The notes under the pieces were generated by a model, which searched no databases, had not been told where the DNA came from, and saw only the letters and a program-made list of their open reading frames with translations. 64,000 bases of DNA from SKLM01 sp964575455. Lineage in GTDB: Bacteria > Chloroflexota > Anaerolineae > B4-G1. The position numbers were made by a program, and so were the translations under genes. Where the stretch lies: positions 9,726-73,725 of the forward strand of contig CAZNRX010000011.1 of the NCBI GenBank assembly GCA_964575455.1. Direction: 5' to 3'. This document shows, piece after piece, positions 58,492 through 64,000 of the stretch; position 1 is the first letter of the stretch; each line of letters starts with the position of its first letter.

Positions 58492-58891
58492 ATCTCCGTT
58501 CAGGCGACTGCGGCCGACGGGGTGACCTGAGGGCCCTTTCGATCTGGGCGGGCAGTCTATCGATGTCAATGGGCTTGGAGATATAACCGTTGCATCCGGC
58601 CGCCAATGAGCGCTCTCGATCTCCCTTCATCACATTGGCCGTAACGGCCAAGACGGGAACACCCTCTAGCTCTGACATGCCCTGGAAGCGCCTGGCCAGC
58701 GTATACCCATCCACCTGCGGCAGGCTGATGTCGAGGAGAATCAAATCCGGGTGCCCCTCCCGGGCTGCCTCCAGCCCAGAAGGGCCATCGACGGCCTCAA
58801 AGACCGTGTATCCCTCGGCCTCCAGGACGCGCTTCACGAGCAGACGATTCTCGGCATTGTCCTCAATGTAGAGGATGCGTTGTTCACTCAT
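58484..58891 (-). CDS. Stand-alone receiver (CheY-like) protein 1, 135 aa
   Basis: Single REC domain: ILYIEDNAENRLLVKRVLEA, Asp in PDLILLDISLPQVDGYTLAR, AVTANVMKGDRERSL and GYISKPIDIDRLPAQIERAL. It resembles DivK/CheY-type response regulators that act by protein contact. ATG 58891 (MSEQRILYIEDN) has GGGAG; the longer frame to 58981 would start at the promoter -10 and is rejected. First gene of the 13-gene transcript. Confidence 0.93.
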   Translation of the reverse strand: MSEQRILYIEDNAENRLLVKRVLEAEGYTVFEAVDGPSGLEAAREGHPDLILLDISLPQVDGYTLARRFQGMSELEGVPVLAVTANVMKGDRERSLAAGCNGYISKPIDIDRLPAQIERALRSPRRPQSPERRYG

Positions 58892-59395
58892 TGGTCTCTC
58901 CCTCGGGACTCGAGTTGGATCGAAGAGATCGGATCGAAACGACCCATCAGCTCGGAACTCAGACGAAACGCCCGTACCCAATTATATCAGCGTGTGTTGA
59001 TCGTGGCAATATCGCCACTATTACGAATACGTTACAGTCCCAAAGCACCTGATCTACCATCAATGACACCGAGAACCGACTCCGAACACGCAGGCAGCAC
59101 TGGAAGCAACGGTCAACAGTAGCTGACAGTAACGATCATAATATAGCACGAGATGTCAGCGGTTTACATAGGAGGTTGGTACTATGGTTTGGGGCGCGCA
59201 GCACACCCGATCCAAACACGACGTCCCCTGCTGACAGGGAGAGACCTCTTTTCCTCAAGTGAGAAGCTGTGCTACAATAGGGTCCACACAACCATGCCTA
59301 TGCAAGCAGACAACAAGGAAGGCGGGCACGCCGCAGCGCGCCTGCCTGCAGCCCCTGGACATGCCGCGGAACCGCAGCCTGAGGCCTCTGTCTAG
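58892..59395. other. Divergent intergenic region between sensor array and GIY-YIG gene
   Basis: Contains the array promoter (58981-59009). On the plus strand a perfect AGGAGG lies eight bases before an ATG at 59184 that opens only a 16-codon frame, and a TACAAT at 59273-59278 with a weak -35 may serve the GIY-YIG gene. No RNA gene was recognised. Confidence 0.6.
58981..59009 (-). promoter_or_regulatory. Sigma70-type promoter of the sensor array
   Basis: Minus strand: TTGCCA (59004-59009), a 17-base spacer and a perfect TATAAT (58981-58986). It predicts a start near 58974 and an 83-base leader before receiver 1. No comparable promoter was noticed at the junctions inside the array, though weak ones cannot be excluded. 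Confidence 0.8.
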
Positions 59396-59827
59396 ATGAA
59401 CCGCAGAGATTGGTTCCTCTACGTACTGCGGTGCGCGGACGACACGCTCTACACGGGCGTGACCACGGACCTGGCGCGTCGCCTGAGCGAGCACAACAGC
59501 GGGCAGGGCGCGCGCTACACGTCGGGCCGTGGCCCCGTGCATCTCATCGGAGCGTGGCCCTTTAAGGGTCAGAGCGCAGCGCAGCGTGCAGAGGCGGAGT
59601 TCCGATGCCTGACACGGAGGCAGAAACTCCAGCACGTCGGACGGAGGCGGCCATTCGCCAGATCGGCCTTCTGCCAGGGCGAGATGGTGGGAGGGCTCTT
59701 GACGCCCATCCGCCTCTGTCCTCGCTGCGGCGGGCTACTGAAGAGCATTCGGGAGACCAAGAACAACGTGCCGCGGCAGACATGCACCGCTTGCGGGCAC
59801 CTGGTCCACCAGAACGATAGGCCGTGA
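59396..59827 (+). CDS. GIY-YIG nuclease-like protein with zinc ribbon, 143 aa
   Basis: The N-terminal 80 residues are a UPF0213/SLX1-type GIY-YIG domain: FLYVLRCADDTLYTGVTTDL (the GIY and YIG equivalents are YVL and YTG), ARRLSEHNSGQGARYTSGRG and the catalytic Glu in AAQRAEAEFRCLTRRQK. The C-terminus adds a four-Cys zinc ribbon (LCPRCGG...CTACGHLV), unusual for the small UPF0213 form. A structure-specific or repair nuclease is plausible; substrate unknown. The Shine-Dalgarno is weak. Confidence 0.85.
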   Translation: MNRRDWFLYVLRCADDTLYTGVTTDLARRLSEHNSGQGARYTSGRGPVHLIGAWPFKGQSAAQRAEAEFRCLTRRQKLQHVGRRRPFARSAFCQGEMVGGLLTPIRLCPRCGGLLKSIRETKNNVPRQTCTACGHLVHQNDRP

Positions 59828-59911
59828 CATCACGTGTCCGCGCTGCTGTAGGGCACGTCGAGCAAAGCGAGTCAACCCCGCATCATTGAAGCAAGATAGG
59901 AGAGGTCAACC

Positions 59912-61237
59912 ATGCGCGTACTTTGGACCAGCCCCCACTGTCGACCAGACTGGCTCGACCGCCTGGGGGAAGAATCGCAGGGCGGGCAGACGGTGGTGAT
60001 GAACAAGCTACCCCACGCTCTCAGCCGCGTCGATCCAGACATTCAGATTGACATCTTCACCCGTCTGCAGGACAGCGATCCACACGCCCACAGACAGGTC
60101 AAGAACCTTGACGATGACCCACGTGTACGGCTCATCCGCCTCCCCTGTGGCCCCACCGATCGGTACATCCCTAAGGAGATGTTGTACGGGGAGCCAATCA
60201 CCGAGTTCATCGGGCAGATCGGCGCTTTCGTCGAGCGCAAGGGGCTGCACTACGACCTGCTGCACGGGCACTACCCCGACGGCTGGGAGACGGTCACCAC
60301 GCTGAAGGCCCGCTGGCCCGATCACCCGCCGGCCCTGCTGACAACCCACTCACTGGGCAAGCGCAAGCGTAAGGATGGCCTGGAGCGAGGTGAGGGGACT
60401 GCAGAGGAGCTCGACAAGGCGTACAGCTTCCCGGTGCGGATCGCCTCGGAAGAACGCTCGCTCGTCATCGCCGACCGCATCCTGCCACTCTCAAACCCAG
60501 AAGCCGAGTACCTCTTCGACCACTACGAAGCGGCCCCCCCCGGCGACGCCCGGGTGACCGTGATCCCGAACGGCATCGATCCCACGGGATTCCCCTCGGC
60601 GCCTCCAGAGACCCGGGAGCGAATGAGACGACGTCTGGGCGTGGCGGACGACGAATTCCTGCTGCTCATCCCATCGCGCGTTGACCCCCGAAAGGGACAA
60701 GGCACCATGCTGCGAGCCCTGATCCAAGCTCGTCCAGAGCTGCGAAGCTGCGCCTACCGCCTCCTCCTGCTGGCCTGGCCAGAGCCACCGACGGAATACG
60801 CCACCCAGCTGAGGGGGCTGATGGCAGAGCACGATCTCGAGGACCGCGTGCTCATTCATCCACCGGCCCCGCACGATGATATGCCTGACTTCTTTGCAGC
60901 CGCTGATGCCGTCATCCTGCCGTCGCAAGAGTATTTCTCCATCGTCATGTTGGAGGCGATGCTCCTGGAGCGACCTCTCATAGCGAGCGTTCATGGGGGA
61001 TCCCGCGACGTCATTGAGGACGGCGTCAACGGTCTCCTGGTAGATCACAATGACATCCAGCAGCTGGCCAACGCCACCCGTCAGATGCTCACGATGGATG
61101 AAGCCGCGCGTGACCAGATGGGGCGTCGGGCGCGCCAGACCATCTTGGAAGGGTACACATGGGATCAGGTCGCGCACCGCTTACTGTCCATCTACCAGGA
61201 GGTGCAGCGCCCTGGGCGACCTGGTTTGACCGCCTAG
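59912..61237 (+). CDS. GT4-family glycosyltransferase, 441 aa
   Basis: GT-B fold retaining transferase. The N-terminal domain has the acceptor loop LGEESQGGQTVVMNKLPHAL and HGHYPDGWETVTTLKA, as in sucrose-phosphate-synthase-like enzymes. The C-terminal nucleotide-sugar domain has VIPNGIDPTGF, LIPSRVDPRKGQGTML, ADAVILPSQEYFSIVMLEAM (the E-x7-E motif) and GGSRDVIEDGVNGLLV. AGGAGAGG precedes the ATG. First gene of a probable exopolysaccharide locus; donor and acceptor are not predictable. Confidence 0.92.
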   Translation: MRVLWTSPHCRPDWLDRLGEESQGGQTVVMNKLPHALSRVDPDIQIDIFTRLQDSDPHAHRQVKNLDDDPRVRLIRLPCGPTDRYIPKEMLYGEPITEFIGQIGAFVERKGLHYDLLHGHYPDGWETVTTLKARWPDHPPALLTTHSLGKRKRKDGLERGEGTAEELDKAYSFPVRIASEERSLVIADRILPLSNPEAEYLFDHYEAAPPGDARVTVIPNGIDPTGFPSAPPETRERMRRRLGVADDEFLLLIPSRVDPRKGQGTMLRALIQARPELRSCAYRLLLLAWPEPPTEYATQLRGLMAEHDLEDRVLIHPPAPHDDMPDFFAAADAVILPSQEYFSIVMLEAMLLERPLIASVHGGSRDVIEDGVNGLLVDHNDIQQLANATRQMLTMDEAARDQMGRRARQTILEGYTWDQVAHRLLSIYQEVQRPGRPGLTA

Positions 61238-61296
61238 GCTGTCTATGCTAACATGCGCCCAATTATTGGACCAGCGACGCCTCCTGCGACGGGCCT

Positions 61297-61368
61297 GTTC
61301 GTGCCCTTCGTGTGCGGCGTTCTTGGCCAGACGCTTTCGGGCGAGATCGCCCGTGCTATTCGTGTTTA
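61297..61368. repeat. Family 1 repeat before the GT2 gene
   Basis: TTCGTGCCCTTCGTGTGCGG and GCCCGTGCTATTCGTGTTT, ending at the ATG of the GT2 gene, so no normal Shine-Dalgarno remains there. Confidence 0.7.
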
Positions 61369-62432
61369 TGGTTGATCTGGGAATTGTCGTCGCCAGCTAC
61401 AACACCTGCGAGTTGCTTCGCGACTGCCTTCGTTCTGTCTACGCCAGCGAAGGTGACCTCACCTTCAAGGTCTGCGTCGTGGACAACGCATCCTCCGATG
61501 ACAGCGCCGACATGGTGACTACGGAGTTTCCACAGGCGACTCTGATTGCGAACGAGAAGAACGTGGGCTATCCAGCCGCGAACAACCAAGGTCTCAGGGC
61601 CTTCGGCTTCTCAGAAGACGCCGATCGTGGATCCGCCAGAGCACCTCGAGATGCCATCTATCCCAGGGATGCCGTCCATCCTCAGCATGCCGTCTATCCC
61701 CAGGATGGCGTTGATCGCCCACCCCGCTTCGCCCTACTGCTCAACTCCGACGCAGAGGTCCCCTCGGATGCCCTGGCCAAGATGCTGGCCTTCATGGGCG
61801 AGCATCAGGAGGCCGGCGCTGCAGGCCCCAAGCTGGTGCGTCCCGATGGATCACTGGACCTGGCCTGTCGACGATCGTTTCCCACACCGGAGGTGTCCTT
61901 CTACCGGATGACCGGATTGTCGCGCCTCTTCCCCCGCAGTCGACGGTTCGGCCAGTACAACCTGACCTATCTCGACCCCGACCGGCTTGCCGAGGTCGAT
62001 TCCGTCGTAGGGGCATTCATGCTGGTGCGCGGGAAGGCGATCCAGGACGTGGGTTTGATGGACGAGACGTTCTTCATGTACGGTGAGGATCTGGATTGGG
62101 CTTACCGCATCAAGGCAGCGGGGTGGAAAATCTACTACAACCCGGCTGTGACCGTGCTCCACGTCAAGAAGGCCTCCACGCGTCAGAACCCCCGGGCGCA
62201 GGTGGAGTTCTATCGGGCCATGGGCATCTTCTACCGGAAACACTTTGCCGCGCAGACCCCGTGGTGGCTACACGCCGTGATCGTGGGCGCTTTGTCAGCT
62301 CGCCTGAAGCTCGAACAAGTAAGAGTCGCCCTCTCCACGTCACTCAGTCAATCGGATGACCGCGCCGATGGGGTGACCAGGTCGGCCCAGGAACCCACGG
62401 CGGACCTCCTCCCTCCCTCTGGGGGGGATTAG
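61368..62432 (+). CDS. GT2-family glycosyltransferase with in-frame 18-bp repeats, 354 aa
   Basis: GT-A fold, rhamnosyltransferase/WbbL-like: VDLGIVVASYNTCELLRDCL, VCVVDNASSDDSADMV, NVGYPAANNQGLRAFGF, LLLNSDAEVPSDAL (metal-binding DxD equivalent), VGAFMLVRGKAIQDVGLMDE and FFMYGEDLDWAYRIKAAGWK. Between GLRAFGF and LLLNSDA, where the family has only a few residues, about 35 extra residues include DAIYPR-DAVHPQ-HAVYPQ hexapeptides. The C-terminus ends in a family-4 repeat (LLPPSGGD). ATG 61368 starts the domain but has no ribosome site; an in-frame ATG at 61245 would add repeat-coded sequence. Likely adds a sugar to an exported glycan. Confidence 0.88.
   Translation: MVDLGIVVASYNTCELLRDCLRSVYASEGDLTFKVCVVDNASSDDSADMVTTEFPQATLIANEKNVGYPAANNQGLRAFGFSEDADRGSARAPRDAIYPRDAVHPQHAVYPQDGVDRPPRFALLLNSDAEVPSDALAKMLAFMGEHQEAGAAGPKLVRPDGSLDLACRRSFPTPEVSFYRMTGLSRLFPRSRRFGQYNLTYLDPDRLAEVDSVVGAFMLVRGKAIQDVGLMDETFFMYGEDLDWAYRIKAAGWKIYYNPAVTVLHVKKASTRQNPRAQVEFYRAMGIFYRKHFAAQTPWWLHAVIVGALSARLKLEQVRVALSTSLSQSDDRADGVTRSAQEPTADLLPPSGGD
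61650..61715. repeat. In-frame 18-bp tandem repeat in GT2
   Basis: GATGCCATCTATCCCAGG and two diverged following units, plus a partial fourth. Encodes the hexapeptide D/H-A-V/I-Y/H-P-Q/R. Confidence 0.8.
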
Positions 62433-62440
62433 AGGGGGGT
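62405..62440. repeat. Repeat family 4 at GT2 3' end
   Basis: CCTCCTCCCTCCCTCTGGGG and GGGATTAGAGGGGGGT; supplies the last codons and the stop of GT2. Same layout as at 32256-32330. Confidence 0.75.
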
Positions 62441-62446
62441 CACACC

Positions 62447-63865
62447 ATGAGGTCTCGATCGAGAGTCCGCACCATCTTTGCCGTCACACTGGTCCTCACA
62501 GATGTGGTCATGGCGTGCCTGGCCTTCTGTCTGGCCTACTGGATGCGTCGGTGGATCCCCTGGCCGGAGGAAGCGCAGAACATGGGATGGATCCTCGACT
62601 ACACCAGCCTGATCGTGACCCAAGTCCTATCAGTCGCAACTGTCTTTGGGTTCTCTGGGTTGTATCGCGTGGCCCGCACGACATCGCGTGTGGACGAGTT
62701 CTACGCGGTCTTCAAGTCCGCGTCGGTGGGGACACTGATGGGCGTGGCTCTATCCTCATTGCTCTTCAAGAACAGCTCACTGGCGATGGATTACTCACGC
62801 GGCATGGTGCTCTACGGATGGGGCTTGACGATCGTGTTCATCACGGTCGGTCGCATCATCCATGGCAACGTCCGCTCGCGGCTCCGGAGGCGCGGATGGG
62901 GACGCGACCGGGTGCTGATCGTCGGGACCGGCGACGTAGGACGGATGGTCCACCAGAAGATCCAATCAAACCCCGGCCTAGGGTATGAGGTCACCGGATT
63001 TGTAACCACAAATGGGTCAGGTGGCGAGGTACCTCTAGGCGCGGAGATTCTGGGGGACGCGGGCCAGTTGGCACCGCTCATCAATGAACACCAGGTTGAC
63101 GAGGTGATCATTGCTCTACCAGAAGCGACCCACCAGGACATCCTGATGCTCCTCTCGGAATGCGAGCGGGGGCAGGTCACGATCAAGGTCTTCCCCGACG
63201 TCTTCCAGATCATGGCCAGCCCGGTGGGCATCGGCGATCTTGGGGGACTGCCCCTGGTGACCGTACGCGACATCGCGCTGCGCGGCTGGCGGCGCTTCGC
63301 CAAGCGCCTGATGGACATCGCCGGCGCAGCCATCGGCCTGATCGTACTCTCCCCCGTGATGTTGTTGGTAGCGGTAATGATCAAGCTAGACTCGCCCGGG
63401 CCGGTCTTCTATGTCCAGGAGCGGATGGGCCTGGACGCCAGGCCGTTCAGCATGCTCAAATTCCGCTCCATGCGAAAGAACGCCGAAGCCAGCGGGCCGG
63501 GTTGGACCGTGGAGGACGACCCGCGCATCACCCCGCTGGGACGGATCCTGCGCCGCGCCAACGTTGATGAGCTCCCTCAGCTCATCAACGTGTTATTGGG
63601 CCAGATGAGCCTCGTCGGCCCCAGGCCCGAGCGCCCCATCTACGTGAACCAGTTCCGCCGCTCCATCCCGCGCTACATGGACCGCCACTGGGAGAAAGCT
63701 GGGTTGACCGGATGGGCCCAGGTCAACGGCCTGCGCGGCGACACCTCCATCGCCGAGAGGACCAAGTACGACCTGTGGTACATTGAGAACTGGTCCCTGC
63801 TCCTGGACGTGAAGATCCTGCTGCGCACCGTCTTCAATATCTTTGAGCTGCCCAACGCCTACTGA
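62447..63865 (+). CDS. Polyprenyl-phosphate sugar-1-phosphate transferase (WcaJ/WbaP type), 472 aa
   Basis: Initiating enzyme of exopolysaccharide synthesis: transfers a sugar-1-phosphate to undecaprenyl phosphate in the membrane. Four N-terminal membrane segments, a Rossmann-like CoA-binding_3 domain (VLIVGTGDVGRMVHQKI), a fifth membrane segment (IGLIVLSPVMLLVAVMI) and the catalytic C-terminus (FSMLKFRSMRKNAE, NVDELPQLINVLLGQMSLVG, PRPERP, GLTGWAQVNGLRGD) are present at full length. It follows GT2 by 14 bases, so the two genes and probably GT4 form one unit. The region after its stop holds no further gene in this window. Confidence 0.95.
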   Translation: MRSRSRVRTIFAVTLVLTDVVMACLAFCLAYWMRRWIPWPEEAQNMGWILDYTSLIVTQVLSVATVFGFSGLYRVARTTSRVDEFYAVFKSASVGTLMGVALSSLLFKNSSLAMDYSRGMVLYGWGLTIVFITVGRIIHGNVRSRLRRRGWGRDRVLIVGTGDVGRMVHQKIQSNPGLGYEVTGFVTTNGSGGEVPLGAEILGDAGQLAPLINEHQVDEVIIALPEATHQDILMLLSECERGQVTIKVFPDVFQIMASPVGIGDLGGLPLVTVRDIALRGWRRFAKRLMDIAGAAIGLIVLSPVMLLVAVMIKLDSPGPVFYVQERMGLDARPFSMLKFRSMRKNAEASGPGWTVEDDPRITPLGRILRRANVDELPQLINVLLGQMSLVGPRPERPIYVNQFRRSIPRYMDRHWEKAGLTGWAQVNGLRGDTSIAERTKYDLWYIENWSLLLDVKILLRTVFNIFELPNAY

Positions 63866-64000
63866 CGTCGAACGGCAGGAGTAGGAATTGAGGATTAGGG
63901 AGTAGGCGGGAGAGACTGGGGTAGGTACCACGACAGACCCGCCCACTAACATTAGGTTTGCCCAGCACTTTAACAATCGCATAGTTAGAATCTAGCTGGC

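Noticed and set aside
1..64000. tRNA, rRNA or transposase genes that would explain the island as an integrated element
   Set aside because: Reading both strands I found no cloverleaf with a TTCGAATC-type T arm, no rRNA core and no transposase or integrase motif; covariance-model searches would be needed to exclude weak cases.

Overview
The window looks like part of a chromosome scaffold from a filamentous or otherwise multi-gene-signalling Chloroflexota bacterium (Anaerolineae/Caldilineae-like), probably a metagenome assembly. The grounds are G+C-rich sequence with GTG and TTG starts, many GAF/HAMP sensor paralogues, a proline/threonine-rich surface protein, FHA and PknB-type signalling genes, and several families of short dispersed repeats that enter reading frames. 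A 100-base N run at 41263-41362 is an assembly gap. The taxonomic call is inference from gene style, not from a marker gene.

Layout. (1) 1-14400, minus strand: a defence-type island. Its core is a four-gene run, a DUF2357/McrC-like nuclease, an EVE-containing McrB-like AAA+ protein, a 65-residue protein and an SMC/RecF-like ATPase with zinc ribbons. Around it lie a TIGR02391-like gene, a DUF559/Vsr-like nuclease, a TPR gene, two unknown genes, and decayed fragments of AbiEi/AbiEii, HsdM, an ImmA/IrrE-like protein and a DUF2254-like membrane protein. (2) 12868-32133: housekeeping and envelope genes: a lipoprotein, DUF429, DegV, a cold-shock protein with its own promoter and terminator, a LysM-M23 lipoprotein, a three-gene hydrolase operon (M20 peptidase, N-formylglutamate-amidohydrolase-like, YtcJ-like amidohydrolase), a PAS histidine kinase, a divergent FHA regulator and Ser/Thr kinase, a GH3-like surface protein, a GNAT protein, CoaE and an ABC-F ATPase. 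(3) 32328-58891: a roughly 26.5 kb run of 13 minus-strand genes read from one good promoter near 59000. (4) 59396-63865, plus strand: a GIY-YIG protein, two glycosyltransferases and a polyprenyl-phosphate sugar transferase, the start of an exopolysaccharide locus.

Region 3 is the most unusual part. It encodes two stand-alone receiver proteins, a GAF histidine kinase, a ParA ATPase whose stop overlaps the next start, seven membrane-anchored GAF receptors with no kinase or other recognised output domain, a lone amino-acid-type substrate-binding lipoprotein, and a GAF hybrid kinase with two receivers. The seven receptors share a near-invariant GAF, a short linker motif, a shortened second GAF and a common C-terminal helical module. 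The simplest model is a mixed receptor array that feeds two kinases and two diffusible receivers and is positioned by ParA; that model is inference.

Small repeats are the second theme. One family encodes NTK/HEGHE-type peptides and sits inside or at the ends of at least eight genes. A second family sits at gene junctions of the sensor array. There are also 31-nt palindromes, long inverted-repeat elements, a purine-rich GGGATTAGAGGGGG family, 18-bp minisatellites (one holding the assembly gap, one inside a glycosyltransferase) and a 74-bp tandem triplication over a kinase start codon.
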